Source: Paramacrobiotus metropolitanus
Taxonomy: Eukaryota > Tardigrada > Eutardigrada > Parachela > Macrobiotidae
Assembly: GCF_019649055.1 (NCBI RefSeq)
Contig: NW_026570311.1
Location: forward strand, 1 to 64,000
Length of the DNA: 64,000 nucleotides
Direction: 5' to 3'
The notes under the pieces were generated by a model, which was not told the origin of the DNA, did not search any database, and saw nothing but the letters and a program-made list of their open reading frames with translations. The number at the start of each line of letters is the position of its first letter. The first letter of the stretch is position 1. Of the stretch, positions 29,470 through 40,991 are shown one piece after another. Made by a program: the position numbers and the translations under genes.

Positions 29470-32400
29470 TGGAAAAATATAAACGGCTTTAAAATGCCTG
29501 GTATCTACATTATTTTCTTTAGCGATAAATTCTTGTGTTTTCTTTAATAATTTACTGCGCCATTTCTGTCTCTTTCTTTAGTGGGAATTGTCTATGGGCA
29601 CGATAAAACCTCATATTTATCAATCACAAACCCTGTTACCTGATGGTAACTTGCTACTGCCTGAACGTCATAATGTTTGGAATGCTGGAAATCAGTTTAA
29701 AGATTTTTCATTGGTATTTTTCCATTTTTGCAACATCCGTTTCCTGCTGTCGCGTTTTTGACAACAAGCACCAGGGACAATAAAGGTTTCCAAGTTGAAA
29801 AATAAAAATAAGACACTGCCCACCGCTGAACGACAAACGTTCGATACGCATCCGGCACATCGACATACTTTCCCTTCTTTTCCGGTTGCGGAATAGTTTG
29901 CATGTGGAAAAACACGTTGGGGGAAGTCCTGACGGAAAGGACACAGACAACGGGCTCGAGTGTCGCTTAGAAGGTAAACAGGACGTTGGTTGGGCAACGC
30001 AGGCCCAGGGATTTCTAAATGACGGTGAAGTAAGAGATGGTCCAAGCTGTCTCATCCGGCGTCTGTATAGCACAAGCACTGACTGTCAAAAGATGACAAA
30101 CGAATGTGAGCCTTCCTCATGACGATTTCGCCTGGACAGATTTCGAATTCACTTCCTGCACATACGATCATGCTTAATGCCGAACCTGATTGTTGCTGTA
30201 GCTCGTTTCGGGGAAATGTTTACAATCTAGGTTTCCCTGCACGCAGTTGATGTTAAACTGCGAAATCCGAGCTCGAGGTGTTTTGCAGGGAGAAATCGCC
30301 GCGCATCAAGTTATAGCATGTAAACTTTATGGGAGAGGGTAGTACGTATGTCACCATTCAACTTAAATTTTGCAATTCGTCTGTCAGGATAAATTGTCCT
30401 GAGCCAGTAAAAAAGGCAAAAAGTGTCAGCAAAGGTCATAGTTATGTACGTCTCCGCTCTCCTGGGCCCTTGCGAAGAGCACGGGTAAATCCATATAGAA
30501 AGGCTGCTGAATAACCTTTCGAAGGATAGCTTCAAAAGTACGTGTTACATTGTATCTTTTGAATACCTTGACGTCAGAAGACCAGTTACAGTGTATTCGG
30601 ATACGATCCGATAATAACATATGGAAAACAAATGTTTATAAACAGGCCGCTGCGACAGGTGAACCGGTCAAGTGCAACCAACATTTCTACCCAAAAACGA
30701 TAAATAGTCCAGCAAACGACTCTTCTGTGGTGACGCCACAGGTTATTTGGATGATGATATGCTGGACCACCGCATGCTTTACTCAGCCGACAGTGGTTGT
30801 GCTTAACAAGTACAAATTTTATGTGTCTTAGATGGTCTTGTTCGATGCAGTCTGTAATACCCAAAGTAGTATTTTCGTAATGGCGTGAACGAGTTTCCGA
30901 GTTTGCGTCCAACGGGGGCATGCCGCTCCGACCGGTCAGCTACAATTTAGGACAAAACGGTCGCGCGCTCCCATTCCCCCAACGTATATAGGGACAAAAG
31001 CCAAACGTATTCCACCGTTTCGGGCAACTGCTGATGTCAGCCAGCTGGTGGTTTACATTGAGGCTATGCAGCGTTTTATGTACAATGGTGCTATAAGGTC
31101 ACAGGTACAAGCCCGTCCGGATGATGAGCACGTAGAGATACAGCTAACGCATATTAAGCGCGATGTTAGCGCTTATCACGATGGCCACTACACTACGTTT
31201 GCCACAATGTGTAAATGCGCTCCGCAGTTAGGCTGCCCCTTACTGCACCGATCGTTTTCTACCTTCCGCCAGGCAACTACGATTATTCCCATTGAAATAT
31301 ATGGCATGCACCAGGCCACAAGCCAGCCAAACGCATGTTACGTGGTTGAATAGTGTGGCGTGGTGTTGCGTAGTATCTTGTTTGGCGTAACCCACGAATT
31401 TACATTTTTCGCCGTTCTCTATCGTGCTCATCATCCGGACGGGCTTGTACATCAGGCAAACTGCAAGTAAACAGGTACAGTAATTGTGAGCCCAGTGTAA
31501 CTAATACCACAAGTACAATACCGTCAGTGTCACACAAACTTACGTAATAACAGCGCTTTACATAAAACAAGCCACAACGCAAACCAGCAGCTGACTGACA
31601 CCAGGAGTAGCCGGAAACGGTGGAAAACGTTTTGGTTTTGCCCCTTGTATTCGATGAATCCTTGCGCGTGTGACTAGAGGTACTTGCACTGTACGGTACG
31701 AAGAAGTTAAAGTATCAGGCTGTCGTACAACTCACTGAGCCACATGCACACGGAATTCTGCATATGGGAGCGCAAGCCTGTTTATTTATTTTTAAAAACT
31801 TTATAAGCGAACTCGGGCCTAATATAAAGTTACCTACATACTGTATGTATAATGTAGTAAAAGTTATTTTGGTTTTCATTTTGTATGTATTAACATGTGC
31901 GATAACGGTCCATCAGAGGTCACCTAAATGTCATGCACCGCAAAACATTTGCAGTGTATCATGGACCGGCTGTCACATAGCCTTTTGAACTACCATACAC
32001 TATCACTACCGGAATGCCGCCCAAAATTATTACACAGCACATGCATGTTCTGGTTTATAGAAATATCCGACGTAACACAGTGACCAGTTTGCCAAAGATA
32101 CTGTTTTCACAAGATGAAGGTTATTTCCGCAGCATACTGATACATTGGTGCTTGGTTGCTGTTTGTCTAGAAAATTAATGATTTCACTGAGCCCCAGGAC
32201 ATACCGCGAGCCCTTCCAATTAACGTCCCCGCCGTCGACGTCATCAACATCATCGACCGTATGTTGTGCGGGTTCCAGAACACAAGCTCAAGTGATCAAG
32301 TTTCCAATATTAATTTTTACACAGCAGACAGCCTAATTCCCGCGTCACCCTGATATTATAACTGCCATAATTTATTAAATAAGCAGTAATTGCTTCGAAA

Positions 32401-33060
32401 ACTTCGGATGCTGCGAATGCCCTAACAACAACACCATCCCTTTTCGTGGAATTATCAGGAAACATGATCAGTACGTCTTCTTTGAAACATTCCCAAGTCA
32501 TTCCGCTTTGATATTTTTAAGACGGGGCTGATAATTAAGCCTGGCAGAAATATTTACGCCCTAACTGCGACGCTCCTAAATGTGTTTGTGCTCGGAAACA
32601 CATTAGAGATTCACCGCTCTGCGCTAGTTCTTTAACTTCAGGTCGAAATATCGGCAACAACTTATTGCAGATCTGCAAGGCAATTAACAGTCAACGCTTG
32701 AGCAACGGAAGCCCGCTTGTTCTCTATTTGCATTTACTTGCGTGCTTCATTATTCTCCGGAATATTACCCGCTAATTCCAGTCGGCAATACAGCAAATTA
32801 TACCAATCAGAGCACTGACGCTGAGGTAAAGGCTGTGTTTTCAATTTTCTCCATAACATAGAACCAGTTGCTTCCGTTTCAGTCTAAAAAGAACGCCGCG
32901 CGACCGTCATGCGTAATATTGCTAGTTAAAATAAACTTTTTCCATCAGTGGGAAGAAACGAACCCATGAACATTTTCATTTTTGCCTGTTTTGCCGGCGG
33001 TTTACGATTTGCCGAAGCGTCTTTATATCGGGACTTTACTGAAGAACATTTAAAGTTGTA
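29470..33060. other. intergenic interval with an inverted repeat
   Basis: No gene supported. Short open frames at 29692-30122 and 31048-31353 have no recognisable motif. The interval contains the inverted repeat described at 31105-31450. Confidence 0.5.
31105..31450. repeat. 28-bp perfect inverted repeat around a 290-bp spacer
   Basis: 31105-31132 (GTACAAGCCCGTCCGGATGA...) equals the reverse complement of 31423-31450. Beyond the perfect core the inner sides still match with one indel, giving arms near 40 bp. No coding role is visible. Confidence 0.8.
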
Positions 33061-33078
33061 CAAGGTTTGCCATTGAAC

Positions 33079-34011
33079 ATGGCGATAAACTCCACCAATC
33101 TTACCAACAAATCATCGGCACAAAGCGGCGATCCATCACTGGTTCTGTTCAGCACCATTACGACGATCGTCGCGCTCTTTCTCAACCTGGCGGTTTTAAT
33201 GCTGTACATCATCCGCATCCGCATTAAAGCGCCATTTACGATTTACATCGCCAACCTACTGTTGGCCAATGCGTTGTTCAGCATTAACGCTTTTTTTGAT
33301 TTAGCGATAACCGTTTACGCCAATAACGGAAAAACGGCACTGGCAGTGTGCGCCGCCAAGTTTTATTGGCATTACGCGTTGTCAGGCCTGGTGGCTCATG
33401 CCCACGCTCTGATCGGGGTCAACCGGGTTTGGGCGGTCAGGTATCCGCATTCGTATCGAAGCTTCCACACGGTGAAGACGACATTCATCATTTGCGGTGG
33501 AGTATTTCTATATATGCAGCTTATTGTCGTTCCATACTTTATTTACCGTTTTTTCCATGTCAGACATTTTTGTGACCGATCAAAGTACGACAGTATATAC
33601 ACAATGTTTACGCAAATTACTATCTTTCTTCTACCGAGCGCGGTGGCGATTCTGGCATATCCAGTGGTGTGGATGGTGAAGCGAAAGCGAAAGACTCAGA
33701 TTACGGTAACGGATCCATCGACCAACGTTAACAGCTACTTTTCGACTCGTACTCCAGGACGCAAAAGTCAGAAAGATAAATCCTTCCTAACCTTAACAGC
33801 ATTGACCGTGAGCTTAATAGTGTTTTGGATGCCGGCGAAAGTCTATTTTTCCGCGCTAATTTTTAATGGGGTAAATCTCGGGCCGATCTGTTTATATGTT
33901 GTTCTAGCACTATCCATGCTGCAAGCAATCGCCGATCCTGTTTGCTTTGTTCTGACATTTAAGGACTTTAGAAATGCCGTCTCAATAGGATGCTGCAAAA
34001 GTCGACTGTAA
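33079..34011 (+). CDS. orphan seven-helix receptor, family B, intact
   Basis: Single exon, 310 residues from the ATG at 33079 (an in-frame TTG lies 12 bases earlier). N-terminal glycosylation sites NST, NLT and NKS, seven hydrophobic spans, NRVWA at the end of helix 3 instead of DRY, a basic third loop (KRKRKTQ, GRKSQKDKS), FWMPAK in helix 6 and ADPVCFVLTF in helix 7. The C-terminus is short with a CC pair. It is related to family A but has no intron. Ligand unknown; probably a chemosensory-type or peptide-type rhodopsin-like receptor. Confidence 0.85.
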   Translation: MAINSTNLTNKSSAQSGDPSLVLFSTITTIVALFLNLAVLMLYIIRIRIKAPFTIYIANLLLANALFSINAFFDLAITVYANNGKTALAVCAAKFYWHYALSGLVAHAHALIGVNRVWAVRYPHSYRSFHTVKTTFIICGGVFLYMQLIVVPYFIYRFFHVRHFCDRSKYDSIYTMFTQITIFLLPSAVAILAYPVVWMVKRKRKTQITVTDPSTNVNSYFSTRTPGRKSQKDKSFLTLTALTVSLIVFWMPAKVYFSALIFNGVNLGPICLYVVLALSMLQAIADPVCFVLTFKDFRNAVSIGCCKSRL

Positions 34012-36817
34012 ACTAATTATTATTTTCAGTACTTGTATTCTGTTGTATTCTGCATTCCAGATTCACCTAGAATTTGCGTATGCATTACATGAAGCGGTAA
34101 ATAAATTGCTGATACTCAGTTAAAGAAATACAGTACATGGTACTTCCATCGATTATGCCGCCTTCTTACACATGCATATACGCTCTTGCTACTAATACAT
34201 AAACAATTAATTATTTCTTCTCCGCGCACGAACTTCACAACCTAACCGCATCGGGAGGAACTGAGTTCACCAAACATACGGAAACCAAATTAGAAAATAA
34301 TTGGCGGTGGTTTTCTGAATATTCTACGAGATATTTGCGCATGTAATTTGTGGGGTTGTTCCTGTTGTTATGTTTAGTCGAATCATGCCGGAATAACGAC
34401 TACGCAGTGAATGAATAGGTGAACAGAAAAGATTGGAAGTCGGAACGTACCGCACAAAGTAGCACATCACATCCATACATCATCCAGATATCATACAAAC
34501 CGACGTCACCGGTACCTCCGTGTCAGTGGAGAATGGGTTAGTAGCAGTTAGAAATTACGATTTACGTGCGTTACACACAAACTGATACTTTGGACCGTAA
34601 CTTGGATATTTGTTCTGACTCGCTTAATTTCATACAAATTTTCTACGAGATTGTGCAAATTAAAGGCAGCAAAGCCAATTAGGTGTCATGTTTTAAATAC
34701 AGACTGTACTTCGAGACCTTAGATAAGGTCACGTTAATCGTAGTGATTTAATTTGAACTGCACTGTCGTATAGGCTGTCGTGTAATAGATAAAAAGTAGA
34801 CGTTGCACAGTGCTTGCCTTTATCGTCACTGCCGACCACGACACAATCGGTAAGAGCGACTCTTATCTCAAACTGTTGGGAAGAAGTAGTAGGATGGCAA
34901 TTAGAAGTAGAAGATCAGGAACAAAACAGGAACTGCTGGAACTCAGGAATCCCTTCTGAAAACACGAGAAATGACACGAGTAATACTTACCTGACTCCTC
35001 GCTAGATGTTAGCAGAAGCGGTCAAAGCAATGTCCATCAACCTGGCGCTACAGGGCAAGGTGGTCGAAGGGACCAAAAGGTCACGGCAACAAGTGGGATC
35101 AAGTGGGTAGCCTGTTACGTCACGAGACTATCCGAAGATGATAATGCACGTCGACGAGATAGAGGAATGACCCCTGACAATAGGTGAAAGGTCACCCAGA
35201 GGTCAGTTTGAACAGCCTCACTTGGAAAGAGAAGACCAGAGCAAAAGCCTGAAGTTAATCAGATCGAGTAACAAGACTCTACTTTTGTTGGGGTTACAAC
35301 TCTTGACATTTCTGTGGGCGACGAGCGCCTTATATAGCCCTGGGCACTCGCAGGTGCGGCTCTTCGTACGCGCAGGTACGGATCTGAGAACAATAGAGAT
35401 TTAGAAACTAGCCAATGAACTACGATCACACACATGTGGACCAATCTAACCGCCGCAACATTACACGTGGACTAATAAGAACAAGAGGTCAGCTCGTACA
35501 GAAGAACAAAAGGTTAAGCTACGTCAGTGACGTCGAAATGGCAAGTCGCGGTCAAAGTTCTCTGCTGGAGATTTCTGAGAAGTCAAAACTGAGACTCGGG
35601 GTCATGACTCAAGAAGAAGCTGTAGTAAAGCCTGAGCCGTATCGGTAAGGGTAGAAGTAGTAGAAGTAGTACCGATGTGTACTAAGGGACGCCAGTACAC
35701 GTCAAGGCTATAGGTAGCTTCTGATTTTTATAATGGGATGTTTGTTACCGCGCCTGTCTATTCTTTTACGATAGTCTACCACTTGATGCAAGGCATTCCT
35801 GACAGTTAAAGACATTCAGCCGACAGCCATTAAACATCGACAAAAAATCCTTTATGATTTGACTTCGAAAATCGAAATCACGTCGTGAAGGTGGTGTCGT
35901 ATTAGGGCGAAATTGTATTGCCGGCAACGAAGCATCGATGTACATGAACGCAACTGTGCTCTTTTTTCCTTCGTGCCCTCAATGAAATGCAGGCATGTTA
36001 ACGTGCCACTGCTTTTAGTTAAAACCGGAAATGCTTGCAAATATTAATTTTGCGTCGCCATAGCTGCTAACGTACAAATATACAATACAGATGCTCCCCA
36101 AAAATTTTTTGTTTATATCAGGTAAGATACAGATGGATGCTACCTATCGTATTTTTTAATGAAGTACATTATTGCTAAAGAATTCATAATAAATTCAATA
36201 GTCCATTCACCATTGTCACATATTTCCTTCGAAAAACTATTGTAGAATTGCTAATAATCTGGTAATCTGCCGCTTTTGTGTTTTACGTAAGAGTAATCAC
36301 TTTGACCAAGATAATTTCCTTACAATTATTAGTTCTTTTTCCGTACTACTCTTAATTCCTGCTACCAAAATGGTGGTGACTTTCAAAAATAAAGTATGTG
36401 TTAATGACATTGGCACTGCCGGATATGTCGAGCATCTTTACAACCGCACCCCGCCTTTCTTGGAATTATCAGGGTCTTTATTAATTTTTTAGGAAAAACG
36501 GCATTGACGTCTTTCATTAAAAACTTTTTAAAAATTACGTTTATATATGAATCATTACATTAAGTTCGCCGGATGTGCTAAACTTTTACACCAGTCTTAC
36601 ACTGTTCCTTGTAAGTAGTAATCATCCGGAGTACTATTCGCATTCCTTCCATGGCACCAACGTCAGCTTCGTTTATTAGGGAACGAATTGCAAATTTTAG
36701 TCCATGACCTCGACAGCAGTTATTCAGTTTGCGAGCAATTTACGCTTTGCTGGACAACGTTTCCCTAAAACTTTCTGACTGAACTGAAGAAAGGTTTGTA
36801 GTTGTATTCAAGTTACA
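34012..36817. other. intergenic interval
   Basis: No gene supported. Between about 34990 and 35660 the motif AGGTCA/GGTCA recurs on both strands, and the region is less AT-rich than its surroundings. This may be chance. Confidence 0.4.
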
Positions 36818-37530
36818 GTGTCGAAATGCCGTAACGGGACAACAAACTCCACGAATATTCCCAGCAAACCAGCTGCGCCGGGCGGTGCCCCAATACTAAA
36901 CCTTTTCAACACCATTGTGACGATCGTCGCGTTCGTGCTGTACCTGGCAGTCCTGCTGCTCTTCATCATCCGCATCCGCACGAAAGCGCCCTTTGCCATT
37001 TTTATCGCGTATCTCATGTTTGCCAATGCGCTGATGTGCATCCACGCCTTCATGAATTTGGTCGTCGATGCCGGACAAGCGGCATCGTCCCTGAGCGCTG
37101 TCCGCTACTATTCCGTTCGGGGTTGGTGGCCCACGCCCACGCCCTAATTGGTGTCAATCGGGTCTAGGCCGTGTTGTATCCGATCATATACCGAAGTTAC
37201 CACTCGGTGAAAACGACTCTGTCTATTTGCGGCGTGGTGTTTATTTACGTGCAGATTATCGTCATTCCCTACTTTGTTTACCGTTTCTACCAAATCAGTG
37301 ATGCTTGCGGCCGCGCCAAGTACGACAAGGGGTTCGCCTTTTTCGCCCAGATCGTGATTTTTCTGTTGCCTTCGGCGGTGGCTATTGCGGGCAATCTCGG
37401 GCCAACCTGCTTCACGGTGGTTCTCACGCTGGGCATGTTTCAAGCGGTCTCGGATCCGGTGTGCTCGGTGCTGACCTTTCAAGATTTTCGAAATGCCGTT
37501 TCAGTAGGATATTGCAAGAGAAAACAGTGA
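36818..37530 (+). pseudogene. seven-helix receptor pseudogene, family B
   Basis: Close relative of the 33079 gene. Defects visible against it: no in-frame ATG at the expected start, a deletion around the end of extracellular loop 1/helix 3, a TAG at 37167-37169 replacing the tryptophan codon of NRVWA, and loss of roughly 75 codons between helix 5 (FLLPSAVAI) and the loop before helix 7 (NLGPTCF). Helices 1, 2, 4 and 7 remain recognisable. Confidence 0.88.
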
Positions 37531-39420
37531 GCATATGATTTGGCGTTTACCGGTCAGAAAGCAGCGCTTTTTTTCGCACATAATCTGCACTTTAACATGA
37601 CATGTTGCTTCTGAGACATCGTAAGGACAATCATCGATTTCTTTCTGCAATGCCGCTTTTGGTACGCACGATTTCCAGTCTTATTTATCACTCATATTTC
37701 TCCCTTGTAAAACTATGAAACTTAGCCGCACGGGGAACTTATTTTTTAGACCTGTTTGTTCAGTTCACTTTATATAAATTCTCTGTTTTTTGTCGTTATT
37801 TCTACGTATTACGGCTTTATTGATCGGCTAGTCTTAATGTTATTAGTCAGTAACATCCATGATATAAATAAATATTCATCTGTTTCACACACCATAACAG
37901 GAACTGTGTAGACCCAAGTCACCCATGCGGTAAATTTATACAGATGGTCTATAATAATTACTAGCGGGGAAACGCGACTAAATACAACGGGGAAACGCGA
38001 TTTGTGTACGATCCCCGATCAAGATCCCCGATCAAGAGCAGAGAGGAAGTGTTTCTGTTATAAATGCTGTTTCGTTTTGGTACATAGTTTGTACTCGTAT
38101 CATGATACTTATTAAAGGTTACGGATGGATTACTTGCGGTGGTTGTTAACCACATTATAGCGCCGATACCACTGAGTAGTGGTACTGGGTTTGTGGAATT
38201 GGAAAAGTGAGCGGTGACGCTCTTCGTGGCGTCAGACAAATTTATGCTCTTGACGATATGTTAATTGCAGCGCCTCGCGCTTCGCGCTCGGTGCAAATTA
38301 ATATAATTGTATAATTATCAGTATAATTGTATAATATAGCAATTATTAGTGTAATTGTCATTAGTATAACTGAAGTTGAAGTTTTCCTTCCTTTGCCTAA
38401 CCAATTCAATCACACGAAACGCTGGCTTGACAGATTCAACTGGAAGACAGATCCCGAAGGCCGGATATTCGGTTGTAACTGTTTGTAAAAGGTCGCGAGT
38501 CACCGATTGTTGCCGGCAGAGAAGATTGACACGGTAGTGAAACACGTTATAGAAAATCTTCCTATATAAAGATGAGAAACTACTTAGAGATTATTTTACG
38601 GGGATTCATTTCAAATATACAATATATATACAATTTCCTATGATACCGGATGTTTACGTATCCTGCGCGGAAATTAAAAAATCGGTTGCGAGACCTGGCT
38701 CAACCAAATTAAACGCTCTGTCATGCCAAGCATTAGCATTCAAAAATATAGATAAAATAATGTGAGCAGCCGTTCAGCATTCTGTTTTAATAATCTTCGT
38801 TCGCTGAGCAAGGCCAGCTTTGCAACTTGGAAGTGCCAGTTTGCCAGGGGCCTTCGTGGTTTTATCTCGCTAAAACAGCTGCGTATAATATCGAAGTGCA
38901 TACTGGGTTACGTTGCCTGAGGAGAATGTTTTACTGACTGCAGGATTAGCGTATCCTGAACATTCTCCGTGAATATGGACTGCGCGTTATTATCAAATAT
39001 CTTTACCACAACTTCTGACGCATCATTTACCATGACGCCGGTCCCGAATGCCGTCCTTGTGTTTCTTTAATCTTGCATCAAGAAACACGAATATGCCTAA
39101 TCCTAATGTTAGTTTGTGGCTTCGTACACCAATTTTACTGCTGGACTAACTGAGCTACTAATAAGTGAAACGAACCACAAACCCTTTTATACGGCATAAT
39201 AATTCCAAACAGGCGAAATTGTTGATGCTACTTTCGGCGTTGTAGAAAAGACGGAGTTTTTACTTATTTACTGAGTCTTTGGTCTTAACCGTACTATTAT
39301 ATCCGCGTGATTTAAATCGTACGCTTCATCACGCAAACGTCTGCTGCGCGATTGTGCTACTATTCCTCTTGGCTTTACACAAACCGTTTCATTCAACCGT
39401 TTTATACTGCTTTCTGGAAA
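37531..39420. other. intergenic interval
   Basis: No gene supported. An AT-rich stretch at 38296-38350 repeats ATAATTGTATAAT several times; a GC-rich CGCCTCGCGCTTCGCGCTCG precedes it. Confidence 0.45.
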
Positions 39421-40778
39421 ATGATCAACTCTTCAGAGGTCGCTAACATCTCCCTATTAAGTATTTCTGTATCCTGGAATTTTGCCGCAATTGGCCGATT
39501 GACCTTGTGCATTTTCCAGCTTCTTTTCAACATCAGCATGCTAGGAGTTTTCGCCCTTCAGCCATCTTTGCGCACACCGTTTACCGTCTACATCATGGCG
39601 CTGCTGTCCTGCAATATCTTTTATTCCGCCGGCGAATACCCACTGGAAGTGTTACGCTTAACGTATCCACATTGGTGGATGTCCGAGCGCGCGTGTAGCT
39701 TTTATTTATACCAGCTGTGGGTGATTTGCAGCATGTCCATGCACATGCACGTCTTGATTACTCTAAACCGTTTATGGGCTTTGATATTTCCCGTCTCATA
39801 CCGGCAAAAACATACAAACAAGATGGCCGTACTTATGGTTTTATCCATGGTGGCTTATGTGCATGCGCTGTGCTTTCCCATGTACTTGACGGATCAGCTG
39901 TATTACCGGCGTCCAGCGGAGAAGTACAGCTGCACCTTAAACATCAAAGAACAGAACTGGTATATTACTTTGGTGGAAATCATCGGCTACGATTTGCCTA
40001 TTGCCCTGGTTGTATTGTCCTATCCTTTCCTTCTCTATAAACACCTCAAACGAAGGAAAACATTACATGCGGCGTCAAAAATATTGTCGCACACAGCTCC
40101 GACTACGGATTTACACGTGTCAAAACCGGTAAATCTTGCTTGTTTGAAGCGTAATTATTAGCAACATTTCCTGGTTTCGTACGGAACTGGTAACTTTATT
40201 TTATGTTTCGATAGCTGTAAATCGTCATTAAAATTTGGAACTAACAGAACCATTACTCCCGTTTAGCTAGCTTAAAAGCAAAAAACACATCCTCGTTGTC
40301 AACCATGTCGTTAAACGTTCCAAGAACAGAGAAAGCGTATCCCCGTTGTATCTCAATACTGATTTTCTGGCATTTTCTTTTATGTTTTGTTTGTTTGTTT
40401 AATCAGCTTAACGTCTACAACAACGTTTTGTAGGAAAGTCATCGGCCGACAACGAACAGCATTGCCAAAAAACCGCAACACAACCGTCATCTGCGGCCAT
40501 TTCTTCTCCTGACACTCTTGACCATCAGCGTGCTGGTGTGTTGGACGCCGGATCAAACTTACTGGACGATCGCGTGTTTCACGCAAATCACGGATCTGCC
40601 GGTGCTGCGCAATTTTACCATGGTTCTGTTCGCCATGCAAGCGGTACTCGACCCGATCATTTTTGCCATGTCCCTGACTAGTTTTCGGATGCTTGTAGCA
40701 CGCGCATGCCAGTCTGTTACGTGCTTATTTCGTAAAGGCGCGGATGTTACTGTGAGCTTTAATGATAGAATAAGCTGA
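39421..40778 (+). CDS. orphan seven-helix receptor, family A, copy 2 (C-terminus altered by retrotransposon)
   Basis: Exon 1 39421-40128 (from ATG, MINSSEV) and exon 2 40434-40778, phase 0, donor CCG|GTAAAT, acceptor TTTTGTAG|GA. Helices as in copy 1: SWNFAAIGRLTL in helix 1, NRLWA after helix 3, CWTPDQTYW in helix 6, LDPIIFAMSLTSFR in helix 7. The open frame is intact. The last 20 or so codons come from the LTR that starts at 40715: without the insertion the gene would stop 6 codons after the insertion point. Whether the altered tail matters is unknown. Confidence 0.88.
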
Positions 40779-40925
40779 AGGATACAAATGTCAGCCGGCG
40801 CTTTATAAGCCGAGCTGAGTTCCAAAACACATATAAATAGATTAGGGCAGGCGCAAGAAAGATACTTCTATGATACACATATAAGGAGATATTATTAATA
40901 GTTAAGCTAATGTATACTCGTAACA
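40715..40925 (-). repeat. 3' LTR of the retrotransposon
   Basis: 211 bp, begins TGTTACGTGC and ends CTCGTAACA. Lies inside the last exon of the receptor gene at 39421. Confidence 0.95.
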
Positions 40926-40991
40926 CTTCCCTTCTTAAAATTAAGCTGTCCGCAGCTTAAGAAATTAACGAAAATAAAATGAAAATAAAAT

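Noticed and set aside
34990-35660. Recurring AGGTCA-like half-sites suggesting nuclear-receptor binding
   Set aside because: Six-base motif, irregular spacing and orientation; the frequency may be chance and no adjacent gene start is close.
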